Source: J095 sp964517605
Lineage (GTDB): Bacteria; Chloroflexota; Anaerolineae; 4572-78; J111
Length of the DNA stretch: 64,000 bases
Assembly (NCBI GenBank): GCA_964517605.1
Contig: CAZFCE010000004.1
Span: 170,965-234,964 of the forward strand
Reading direction: 5' to 3'
Every line of letters starts with the position of its first letter. The first letter of the stretch is position 1. The notes beneath the pieces were generated by a model that worked only from the letters and a program-made list of their open reading frames with translations, searched no databases and was not told the origin of the DNA. Both the position numbers and the translations under genes were made by a program. Shown here piece after piece: positions 24,712 to 32,353 of the stretch.

Positions 24712-26088
24712 TTGCGTGCTCATATTTTTAAAATTTTAGCTTTAGGATTGGTTGTTTTTGGGTTAGCCACTTTTTTGGTGATTAACCAGGCGGCTGAAGC
24801 CGCTCCCGCCGGTCGCGTGCCTAATGTTGCCGGCGGAGTTGCCGTTCAGCCGGCTGATGTTGTTTTTGATAAAATGTCCAGCAGCGAAACAGTTATGCTG
24901 GGCAACCCGGTTACGTACACCATCAATATAAAAAATAATAGCAAGGTAGCTATTTCGCCGGAGATGGTGGACACGCTACCCGATATGATGGATGGGCTGG
25001 CGTTGCAGGTGCATTCCATTACCGCCACCACCGGTTTGGTTACGACCAACAATGATAATACGGTAACGTGGTCCGGTACGTTGGAGCCGGGGCAGGCGGC
25101 GGTTATCTCGTATCAGGCGGTGCCGCCATCCACCTCAACGGCGGGGCAAAGCCTAAAAAATACCGCCACGCTAAATGTAAACGGAACCAGCCTGCAAGCC
25201 GCGGTTACTATCACCACCGAAGCCCCCAGTTTGGGCTGGTGGCAGGCGTTTATCAACTTTGTAGCCAAGGCGCTTGTGTTTTTTGATAAAACGCTCAAAG
25301 CGGTTGGGCTGCCTTACTCTTTTGGTTTTGCCATTATTCTGTTTACAGTTGTGGTACGGCTGGCAACTTTTCCGCTGAATATGCAGCAGATCAAGTCATC
25401 CAAAGCGATGCAGGAGTTGCAGCCCCAATTAAAAACCCTGCAAGATAAATACAAAAACGACCGGGAGGCTTTGGCCCGGGAACAGATGGCGCTGTACAAA
25501 GAAGCCGGCGTTAACCCGTTGGGTGGCTGTTTGCCCATGCTGGTGCAAATGCCCATTTGGTTTGCGCTGTACCGGGCGCTCATTCAGCTTTCCAGCGAGG
25601 GATTACTCAACGAAGGCTTTTTCTGGATTCCCAGCCTGGCCGGGCCGGTTTCAAACTGGAATAGCGGCATTAGCTGGCTGTGGCCGTTACCGCCGGCGGT
25701 GGGCTGGGCGCACGCCATCGCCTATTTGATTATGCCGGTTTTGTTGGTGGTTTCTCAAATCTACATGCAAAACCTGATGACTCCCCCCAGTTCCGACCCG
25801 CAACAGGCCCAAATGCAAAGCGCAATGAAATTTATGCCGCTAATGTTTGGGTACTTTGCGCTGCTCGTTCCTTCGGGGTTAACATTATATTGGTTTACCA
25901 GCAATATTCTGGGTGTGGCCCAGCACTATTTTACCAAAACAGACCTGAGCGATAATTCTTCGCCGGTTGAATTAAAAGCAAAGCCGGCCCTGGAGGCCAC
26001 GCCTGCTGTAACTGCTACATCTGGAGAAGAGGAACCGAAAGATGTCAAATCAAAACGTAAGCCTAGACGTAAACGCCAAAACAGTTGA
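24712..26088 (+). CDS. yidC: YidC/Oxa1 insertase with an extra extracytoplasmic domain
   Basis: 458 residues. The C-terminal 250 are a standard YidC core: FGFAIILFTVVVRLATFPLN, the cytoplasmic hairpin KTLQDKYKNDREAL, KEAGVNPLGGCLPMLVQMPIWFALYRAL, and a basic tail (KRKPRRKRQ). Between the signal-like helix and the core lies a domain of about 130 residues that resembles a DUF11-type repeat (VMLGNPVTYTINIKNNS, then TLEPGQAAVISYQAV). This is not the usual periplasmic domain of proteobacterial YidC. The start is TTG 24712 with AGGAGA at 24695-24700. The 3' end overlaps khpB by 47 bases. Confidence 0.92.
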   Translation: MRAHIFKILALGLVVFGLATFLVINQAAEAAPAGRVPNVAGGVAVQPADVVFDKMSSSETVMLGNPVTYTINIKNNSKVAISPEMVDTLPDMMDGLALQVHSITATTGLVTTNNDNTVTWSGTLEPGQAAVISYQAVPPSTSTAGQSLKNTATLNVNGTSLQAAVTITTEAPSLGWWQAFINFVAKALVFFDKTLKAVGLPYSFGFAIILFTVVVRLATFPLNMQQIKSSKAMQELQPQLKTLQDKYKNDREALAREQMALYKEAGVNPLGGCLPMLVQMPIWFALYRALIQLSSEGLLNEGFFWIPSLAGPVSNWNSGISWLWPLPPAVGWAHAIAYLIMPVLLVVSQIYMQNLMTPPSSDPQQAQMQSAMKFMPLMFGYFALLVPSGLTLYWFTSNILGVAQHYFTKTDLSDNSSPVELKAKPALEATPAVTATSGEEEPKDVKSKRKPRRKRQNS

Positions 26089-26863
26089 CGAAGCCATTGA
26101 ACAGGGATTGACCAGGCTGGGTGTAACCCGCAATCAAGTTGATATAAAAATTATCACCGAAGGCAAACGGGGAATTTTTGGCCTGGGGTCCGAGGATGCG
26201 GTGGTTAGGTTAACCGTTCGGCAGCCGGAGCCGCCCGCCCCGATGGCCGACCCAACTCCCCAAAAACCGGAACCGGCGGTGGTTGAAGCCAAACCGGAAC
26301 CGGAACCGCTCGGCCTGGGCGACGCGCCGTTTGATGAAGATGATGACGAGGGGGAATTTGAAATCCGCCCCGGCACCGAAGCGGCGCACCAGGATGCGGT
26401 GGAGTTGGCGTGCGGTTATCTGGCCGAACTCCTCGGCCTGATGAACATCAACGCTGACGTGGTGGCCCGCAGCGCCCCCGATCTGGTTGAAAATGAAGGC
26501 GATCCCGTGCCCACCGTGCTCGACATCACCGGCAAAGATTTGGGCATTTTAATTGGCCGCCGCAGCGAAACACTTCAGGCGTTGCAGTACATGGTCAGGC
26601 TGATGGTGAGCAAGGATTTGGGCGCCTGGCAGCGCATTGTGATTGATGTTGAATCCTACCGGTCGCGGCGGCGCAGTTCGCTGCAAAAAATGGCGCAGCG
26701 CATGGCCGAACGCGCCCAGTCCAGCCGCGAACGGATTGTGCTTGAGGCGATGACGCCCTACGAGCGGCGCATTATTCACCTGACGTTGCGCGACCACCCC
26801 GCGGTGTACACCAAAAGCATTGGCCGCGAAAACAATCGCAAAGTTACCATCATTCCCAAGTAA
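26042..26863 (+). CDS. khpB: KhpB/Jag RNA-binding protein
   Basis: 273 residues in three parts: Jag-N (1-52, KTVDEAIEQGL, then GKRGIFGLGSEDAVV), an acidic linker, a KH domain with GRRSETLQALQYMVRLMV, and a C-terminal R3H domain (APSSRERIVLEAMTPYERRIIH type, ending HPAVYTKSIGRENNRKV). It binds RNA and is linked to cell elongation in other bacteria. ATG 26042 lies inside the yidC 3' end with GAGGAA upstream, so translation is coupled. Confidence 0.93.
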   Translation: MSNQNVSLDVNAKTVDEAIEQGLTRLGVTRNQVDIKIITEGKRGIFGLGSEDAVVRLTVRQPEPPAPMADPTPQKPEPAVVEAKPEPEPLGLGDAPFDEDDDEGEFEIRPGTEAAHQDAVELACGYLAELLGLMNINADVVARSAPDLVENEGDPVPTVLDITGKDLGILIGRRSETLQALQYMVRLMVSKDLGAWQRIVIDVESYRSRRRSSLQKMAQRMAERAQSSRERIVLEAMTPYERRIIHLTLRDHPAVYTKSIGRENNRKVTIIPK

Positions 26864-26885
26864 CACCTTTCCTCTCAATTCACCC

Positions 26886-26919
26886 GCAGGGGACGCTGCC
26901 CGGCGCAGCCGTCCCCTGC
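26886..26919. terminator. Hairpin after khpB
   Basis: GCAGGGGACG pairs with CGTCCCCTGC (10 bp), with an inner CTGC/GCAG pairing. There is no T-tract, so it may be a weak terminator or a REP-like palindrome. Confidence 0.45.
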
Positions 26920-26955
26920 TGTTAATATTGTAACAATTCACTCAGGCTGATACCC

Positions 26956-27807
26956 ATGACAGGACAACCCATTCCAACCTATGTGCTGGTTGGCCACGTA
27001 ACCAAAGATTTACACGCCGACCAATCCTTTTCGGTGGGCGGCACGGTAACTTACGCCACAGTTGTGGTAAAAAAGTTGGGATGGCGTCCGGTGGTGATTA
27101 CCCGTTCCACGCCGGATTTTAAGCCTATTCCCTTTTTGGCCGATATTGAGTGGCAGGCGTTGCCCTCGCCGCACACCACCACGTTTCGCAATGTGTACGA
27201 TGACCACGGCAACCGCCGCCAAACCGTTGGCCCCATTGCTACGCCCATTCAGCCCGCCGATATTCCGGCGAGTTGCCAAAATGTTGAGCTGGTGCATTTG
27301 TGCCCGCTGGTGCAAGAACTGGAGCCGGATATTGCTACCGCTTTTGGCAGCGCCCGCATGCTGGCTACGCCGCAGGGCTGGCTCCGCACCTGGGATGAGG
27401 CCGGGCGGGTGTCGCTGGGGAGTTGGCATCACCTTGACCAACTGCTGCCCCGGCTGCACACCACCGTCATCAGCATTGAAGATATTGAAAACAACTGGTC
27501 AATTGCCGAAGAATGGGCGCAAAAATCCAACCTTTTGGTGGTAACGCAAGGCGAGTTGGGTTGCACCGTTTTTTCGCAGGGGCAAAAAATCAGCGTGCCG
27601 CCCCGCCCCTCGCAACCGGTAGACCCCACCGGCGCGGGCGATGTGTTTGCGGCGGCGTTTTTTATCCGTTATTTTGAAACCGGTGAATTGTGGCAATCGG
27701 CCCGTTTTGCCAACGTGCTGGCGTCAATGGCCATTGAGCGGAACGGCCCGGAGGGCGTGCCATCTCGCGCCGAAGTTGAACACTATCTGGCGCAGCATCC
27801 GGCCTGA
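26956..27807 (+). CDS. PfkB-family carbohydrate kinase
   Basis: 283 residues. The second PfkB signature is clear (DPTGAGDVFAAAFF, with the catalytic Asp in GAGD); the Gly-rich N-terminal segment is FSVGGTVTYATVVVKKLG. ATP-dependent phosphorylation of a sugar or nucleoside is expected; the substrate is unknown. Placement between khpB and parA is unusual but strand and spacing fit. The upstream gap holds the khpB hairpin. Confidence 0.88.
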   Translation: MTGQPIPTYVLVGHVTKDLHADQSFSVGGTVTYATVVVKKLGWRPVVITRSTPDFKPIPFLADIEWQALPSPHTTTFRNVYDDHGNRRQTVGPIATPIQPADIPASCQNVELVHLCPLVQELEPDIATAFGSARMLATPQGWLRTWDEAGRVSLGSWHHLDQLLPRLHTTVISIEDIENNWSIAEEWAQKSNLLVVTQGELGCTVFSQGQKISVPPRPSQPVDPTGAGDVFAAAFFIRYFETGELWQSARFANVLASMAIERNGPEGVPSRAEVEHYLAQHPA

Positions 27808-27816
27808 TTGTGGCGC

Positions 27817-27845
27817 TTGTTGGCCAGTTTTAGCTATGTTACAAT
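27817..27845 (+). promoter_or_regulatory. Probable parAB promoter
   Basis: TTGTTG (27817-27822), 17-bp spacer, TACAAT (27840-27845), 28 bases before parA. The -35 match is weak. Confidence 0.45.
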
Positions 27846-27872
27846 AACCGGCACTAATCACAGGCAGAATTA

Positions 27873-28670
27873 ATGACTCAACATCCCGCGTTTGTGTTTA
27901 CAATTGCCAATCAAAAAGGCGGAGTGGGCAAAACCACCACCGCGGTTAACCTGGGCGCTTTTTTGGCCGCCCGCCGGGCCAATGTGTTGATTATTGACGC
28001 CGACCCGCAGGCCAATGCCACCTCCAGTTTGGGCGTTCGGCTGGAGGATGGCGCGGTTTCGCTGTACGATACGCTGGTTAACAAAGTGCCGCTGGCCAAC
28101 GTTATCCGGCCCACCAGCCGCAAGCGGCTAGCGGTAGCGCCCGCCGGCCCGGATTTGGCCGCCGCCGAAGTAGAAATGGTGCAAATGCTGGCCCGCGAAA
28201 ATATGCTTCAGCGCGCCTTGCAGCCGGTAATCAACGACTACAACTTTGTTTTGATTGACACTCCGCCCAGCCTGGGGCTGCTCACCGTGAACGCGCTCAC
28301 CGCCTCAACCGAAGGCGTCATCATTCCGGTGCAGTGCGAATACCTGGCGCTCGAAGGGTTGAGCCAGCTTATGCACACCATCAATTTGGTGAAAGAAAGC
28401 CTCAATGGAAAATTGCGCGTAGCCGGCGTGGTGATGACCATGTTCGACAGCCGGACCAACCTGGCCAACGAGGTGGTTGAAGAAGTAAAAACTCATTTTT
28501 CTGAGCAGATTTTTAACACCATTGTGCCGCGCAACATCCGCCTGAGCGAAGCGCCCAGCTACGGCGAGGATATTCTGGCCTACGCGCCCACCTCGCCGGG
28601 GAGCAAAGCCTATCAATCGCTCACCGAAGAGCTTCTCAGCCGGGTTCGGTCTCAACTTGTAACCACTTAA
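27873..28670 (+). CDS. parA: Chromosome-partition ATPase ParA/Soj
   Basis: 265 residues. The deviant Walker A is KGGVGKTTTAVNLGAFLA, the A' motif is IDADPQANATSSLG, and Walker B is FVLIDTPPSLGLL. The typical chromosomal ParA ending (SEAPSYGEDILAY, then KAYQSLTEEL) is present. It drives segregation with ParB on the nucleoid. It is followed by parB after 55 bases. No canonical parS (TGTTTCACGTGAAACA) was seen in the window. Confidence 0.95.
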   Translation: MTQHPAFVFTIANQKGGVGKTTTAVNLGAFLAARRANVLIIDADPQANATSSLGVRLEDGAVSLYDTLVNKVPLANVIRPTSRKRLAVAPAGPDLAAAEVEMVQMLARENMLQRALQPVINDYNFVLIDTPPSLGLLTVNALTASTEGVIIPVQCEYLALEGLSQLMHTINLVKESLNGKLRVAGVVMTMFDSRTNLANEVVEEVKTHFSEQIFNTIVPRNIRLSEAPSYGEDILAYAPTSPGSKAYQSLTEELLSRVRSQLVTT

Positions 28671-28725
28671 ATTTTACCGGGTTATTGTTTATTGCATTAT
28701 GGCACCAAATAACGAAGAAGGCACT

Positions 28726-29610
28726 ATGATTACCAAAAAGAGAGGTCTGGGTAAAGGTTTGGGTGCCCTGATTCCCGCCGCTCCCAGCGCCAGGCCCGCC
28801 GACGATGAAGCGATGACCGGCGCGGTAGAATTGTTTGTAACCCAGATTTCGCCCAACCCGCACCAGCCGCGCCAGGTGATGAACCCGGACGAGCTGCAAG
28901 AGTTGGCCAACTCCATTCGTGAACACGGGCTGATTCAACCGTTGGTGGTTACCAGGGCCGGCGATGCCTACCAGCTCATTGCCGGCGAACGGCGCTGGCG
29001 GGCCAGCCAACTGGCTGGGTTAACCCGCGTGCCGGTGGTTATCAAAGAAACCACGCCGCAGCAAATGCTAGAACTGGCTATTGTTGAAAATATTCAACGG
29101 GCCGATTTGAATCCGCTGGAAGAGGCGCAGGCGTACACCCAGCTTATGGAAGAATTTGGGCTAACCCAGGAAGCGGTGGCCGAGCGAGTGGGCAAAAGCC
29201 GCACGGCGGTGGCTAATACCGTGCGCCTGCTGCACCTGCCCAACGAGGTTAAAAGCGCCCTGGCCGAAGGCAAAATCACCGAAGGGCATGCCCGCGCCCT
29301 GCTCAGTTTAAAGAAAACCCGCGACCAGTTGGCGCTGCTGGATTCGATTATCACCAAGGGGTTGAACGTGCGCCAGATTGAAACCCTGGTGCGGCAAATT
29401 TTAACCGGCGAAGAAGCGGCCAAACCCAAGCGCCCGCCGCTAACGCCTCACGATAAAGCGATGCTGGGCAGGTTTGAATCAAAACTGGGCACCAGGGTTG
29501 AACTCTCCCGCACCGAGGACGAATCCGGCAAAATCACCATCCATTTTTATTCACAAGAAGAGTTGCAGGCCATTTTTAACGCCATTCTGGGCGAAAATGA
29601 GCAGTTGTAG
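28726..29610 (+). CDS. parB: Chromosome-partition protein ParB
   Basis: 294 residues. The N-terminus MITKKRGLGKGLGALIP is the canonical ParA-contact region. ISPNPHQPRQVM and IAGERRWRASQLAG are the CTPase motifs (boxes I-II), followed by the KorB/Spo0J HTH (LTQEAVAERVGKSRTAVANTVRLL). The C-terminal dimer domain is short. ATG 28726 has GAAGAAGG upstream; the frame also opens at 28699. A bidirectional terminator follows at 29630-29656. Confidence 0.95.
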   Translation: MITKKRGLGKGLGALIPAAPSARPADDEAMTGAVELFVTQISPNPHQPRQVMNPDELQELANSIREHGLIQPLVVTRAGDAYQLIAGERRWRASQLAGLTRVPVVIKETTPQQMLELAIVENIQRADLNPLEEAQAYTQLMEEFGLTQEAVAERVGKSRTAVANTVRLLHLPNEVKSALAEGKITEGHARALLSLKKTRDQLALLDSIITKGLNVRQIETLVRQILTGEEAAKPKRPPLTPHDKAMLGRFESKLGTRVELSRTEDESGKITIHFYSQEELQAIFNAILGENEQL

Positions 29611-29629
29611 CCACCGGAGTTTAAAAGCA

Positions 29630-29656
29630 AAAGCCGCCAATCAAGGCGGCTTTTTT
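29630..29656. terminator. Bidirectional terminator
   Basis: AAAGCCGCC, loop AATCAA, GGCGGCTTTTTTT, between parB and the convergent DUF3307 gene. Confidence 0.88.
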
Positions 29657-29670
29657 TATTCTGCCGGACT

Positions 29671-30450
29671 TTACCACAAAATATTGGGCGGAACGATGTT
29701 GTGCAAAATCAGGCTGACCAGCGCCGTGGTGACAAAACTGGTGAGTACTTTGGTGATAACGGCGGTGAGATCGGCTTTGGCCTGGCCCTGGTAAATCATC
29801 ACCACCAGCCGGGGAACAAACGCCAGCGGAGCCAGCCAGAAGAACGGCCCCAGTAACATCAACCCAACGCCTAAAACGCGCTCCAGGCTGCCCAGCCAGC
29901 GGTCTTTAGAGGTAATGCCTACCGTTCTGCTGCTCTCTTTACCCTGAATAGCCCATATTGCTACAAAAATTTCAACTTCGAGCACCGGCACCGCGCCGAT
30001 TAAAAAGGCCAGTCCGGTTAAGTAGGCTATCAGCCGGTACAGGTTGGGGGCGTCGGGGGCAAACAGATAGCCGGCGGCGTTAAACGACCAGCCGGCGGCG
30101 GCCCCGGCAATGACCAGCAGCGATACCATGTGGGCCAGTTGGTCGGCGAGCAGTAACAGCAGGCCGCGCCCGTTTTTGTTGTTGGTAAATACAAAAGTGC
30201 GGAACTGATCAATAAACAGGTGCACAATAAACAGCACCACCATCCACATCCACCAGAAGGGCAGCGATCCCCAGGCCAGGAGCGCGGTTATAAAGGTAAC
30301 TACGCCCACATGCACAATCAGGCCGGGCCACCCCTGGCGTTTGGCCATAACCAGCCAGTAGGGTTGTAATACAAAATCTCCCACAAAATGGCCTAACAGC
30401 AGGCGAAGAAGAAAAGATAAAGCGGTTTCGGTTTCAATCGGTGTTATCAT
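29671..30450 (-). CDS. DUF3307-family membrane protein
   Basis: 259 residues with about six transmembrane helices. LLLGHFVGDFVLQPYWLVMAK at the start, FIVHLFIDQF in the middle and LADQLAHMVSLL are the family's His/Asp-bearing segments. The role of the family is not established. The C-terminal 90 residues add two or three more helices (MLLGPFFWLAPLAFV). ATG 30450 is the plain start. It lies 70 bases downstream of the cNMP-patatin gene on the same strand and may be co-transcribed with it. Confidence 0.75.
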   Translation of the reverse strand: MITPIETETALSFLLRLLLGHFVGDFVLQPYWLVMAKRQGWPGLIVHVGVVTFITALLAWGSLPFWWMWMVVLFIVHLFIDQFRTFVFTNNKNGRGLLLLLADQLAHMVSLLVIAGAAAGWSFNAAGYLFAPDAPNLYRLIAYLTGLAFLIGAVPVLEVEIFVAIWAIQGKESSRTVGITSKDRWLGSLERVLGVGLMLLGPFFWLAPLAFVPRLVVMIYQGQAKADLTAVITKVLTSFVTTALVSLILHNIVPPNILW

Positions 30451-30520
30451 TATGGTCTGAATTACAGGTGAAAATGGGTAAAAATGATAGCCGGATATTA
30501 ACCCAACCTGTTAAAAAGAG

Positions 30521-32218
30521 CTATTTGATGAAAAATTTTTTTAACAACTCTAAATTTTGCGTGGCGGCATCGCGGCCCAACTGCAAAAAATCGTTGGCGT
30601 TGGCGTAATCCATCGCGGTGTAAAGTTCAACTTTGGGTTTAATCAGCACATCCACCGTGGTCATCCGGGTTTTTACAATTTCGCGCTCCATAATGGACAT
30701 CATATTGCTGAGCACGCCAAAAAAGTTGGGATGCGCCCCACCGCGTAGCGCGGCAGCCCGCCCCCGCGCCCGTTCCTCCTCGAGCGAGGGAATCACGCTG
30801 GAGGCAATGATAATGTTAGCGCCGTGTTCGGCCAGCACACTGGCGGGCACCGGGTTGACCGCGCCGCCGTCAATCAGGTGGTGTTTGCCAATCTGGTACG
30901 GCGAGAAAATGCCAATCATGCCAATGCTGGCGCGCACGGCGTCGGCCAGCGGCCCGCTGTTAAACACTACTTCCTCGCCGGTGAGCACATCGGCGGCGAC
31001 AACGTAAAACGGAATTTTGGTATCGGCAAAGGTGGCGTGGTTAAACTGGCGGGCCAGGTATTTTACGGTGGCCTTGCCTTTGATCAGCCCGTTCCAGGGC
31101 AGGCTAAACCGGGGGTCCCACAAGCCGCTTTTAAAGTCAATCAATTTGATCAAGTTGCGGGCAAACTCGGCGATTTCGGCCACCGGTTTGCCCACCGCAT
31201 ACAGCCCGCCAAACAACGAACCGGCGCTGGTGCCGGCCATTATATCCACCGGGATGCCAGCTTTTTCCAGCGTTTCTAGCACGCCAATGTGGGCAATGCC
31301 GCGCGCGCCGCCGCTGGATAACGCCAGTCCCACCAGCCGGTGCGTAAGTTTGCGGGCGGTTCGGTCAATGGCGGTGAGGTCGCTGCCGCACTCAAAGATG
31401 GGGCCGGAGGCGGCGTTCACCACCCAATCCTGAGTGGGGACGTTGGTCAGCACCACCGCCTGGGCTATTTGCACCGCTTTTACGCCGATGTCGTGGTAGT
31501 GTGGCGGTAACGCTACCAGCACCCAATCGTAACCATCGGCCAGAATGCCCAGCGTTTCCGCAAAAGTGTCGCTGGTGAGGTCGGACATTGCTTCCAGAAT
31601 TACAAAACTTTCGTTCTGTTCGCTAAAAGGGAACTGGTTGGACAGGTGTTGGCCGGTGGCATCAAACAGCGCCACGCGTTGCTGCGTTTGGCGGCGAACG
31701 CTTTCGGCCAGCCGGGTAACATCAGCCCCGAACACGGCGCTCAAGCGGTAGCCGGCCCGGCGCTGGGCGGCGGTGTCGGTAACGGTGTCGCTCAGGCGGC
31801 GGCTCAGTTCTTTGGTGATTTGCAGGGCGATTTCGGGGTTGTCAATCAGTAACTCATCCAGATCGGATTTTTGCAGCATCCACAAATCGGCGTCAATGGT
31901 GACGGTGACGGTGGCGGTGCGCCGCTGGTTGAGAATGAGCGCCATTTCACCAAAAAAGTTGCCGGGGCCAAGGTAGTTAATCACCTTTTCGGTTTGTTCC
32001 GGCGGCGCGCCCACCGAAACCTTTACCTGCCCGGATTCAATCAAATACATCGCGTCGCCCAAATCGCCTTCGGCAAAAACCATCGCGCCGTGCTCAAGCT
32101 GAACATAATGCAACCTGGCCAAAATTTCGGCGAACGTTTGCGACGACAATCCTCTGAAAAACGGAATGTGGTGCAGGCTTTCAGTTACAATTTTTTTATC
32201 AACCGGCGCGTTGTTCAT
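30521..32218 (-). CDS. cNMP-binding domain / patatin-like phospholipase (NTE type)
   Basis: 565 residues. The N-terminal cyclic-nucleotide-binding fold covers about 12-125 (LEHGAMVFAEGDLGDAMYLI, GNFFGEMALILNQRRTATV). A middle stretch of about 130 residues looks Rossmann-like. The C-terminal patatin domain has the oxyanion GGARG (LALSSGGARGIAHIGVLE), nucleophile GTSAG (MAGTSAGSLFGGLYAVG) and the Asp motif DGGAV. It is expected to hydrolyse phospholipids or lysophospholipids under nucleotide control, as in eukaryotic NTE. ATG 32218 is preferred over TTG 32230. A promoter and the shared ATAATCTTAAG motif lie just upstream. Confidence 0.9.
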   Translation of the reverse strand: MNNAPVDKKIVTESLHHIPFFRGLSSQTFAEILARLHYVQLEHGAMVFAEGDLGDAMYLIESGQVKVSVGAPPEQTEKVINYLGPGNFFGEMALILNQRRTATVTVTIDADLWMLQKSDLDELLIDNPEIALQITKELSRRLSDTVTDTAAQRRAGYRLSAVFGADVTRLAESVRRQTQQRVALFDATGQHLSNQFPFSEQNESFVILEAMSDLTSDTFAETLGILADGYDWVLVALPPHYHDIGVKAVQIAQAVVLTNVPTQDWVVNAASGPIFECGSDLTAIDRTARKLTHRLVGLALSSGGARGIAHIGVLETLEKAGIPVDIMAGTSAGSLFGGLYAVGKPVAEIAEFARNLIKLIDFKSGLWDPRFSLPWNGLIKGKATVKYLARQFNHATFADTKIPFYVVAADVLTGEEVVFNSGPLADAVRASIGMIGIFSPYQIGKHHLIDGGAVNPVPASVLAEHGANIIIASSVIPSLEEERARGRAAALRGGAHPNFFGVLSNMMSIMEREIVKTRMTTVDVLIKPKVELYTAMDYANANDFLQLGRDAATQNLELLKKFFIK

Positions 32219-32238
32219 ATTTCTACCCAATCTTGTTT

Positions 32239-32273
32239 CTTAAGATTATAGCACGCCTTTGGTTCTACTTTAA
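32239..32273 (-). promoter_or_regulatory. Promoter of the cNMP-patatin gene with ATAATCTTAAG motif
   Basis: On the minus strand an extended -10 (TGC then TATAAT, 32250-32245) runs directly into CTTAAG. The 11-mer ATAATCTTAAG (32249-32239) recurs at 32328-32338 and 46723-46733. Confidence 0.6.
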
Positions 32274-32292
32274 TATACATTGGTACTATGGA

Positions 32293-32338
32293 TTGCAAAT
32301 TAGGTTGAGCCGAATATAATGGTAGACATAATCTTAAG
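32293..32338 (+). promoter_or_regulatory. Promoter region of the L,D-transpeptidase gene
   Basis: TTGCAA (32293-32298), 16-bp spacer, TATAAT (32315-32320). A second reading is TTGAGC (32305-32310), 16 bp, CATAAT (32327-32332), which again runs into CTTAAG. With 32239-32249 it forms an 11-bp perfect inverted repeat across the divergent gap. Confidence 0.6.
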
Positions 32339-32353
32339 GATACGCGCCGTTCA

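Noticed and set aside
27800..29620. parS site near parAB
   Set aside because: No TGTTTCACGTGAAACA-like 16-mer could be found around the genes.
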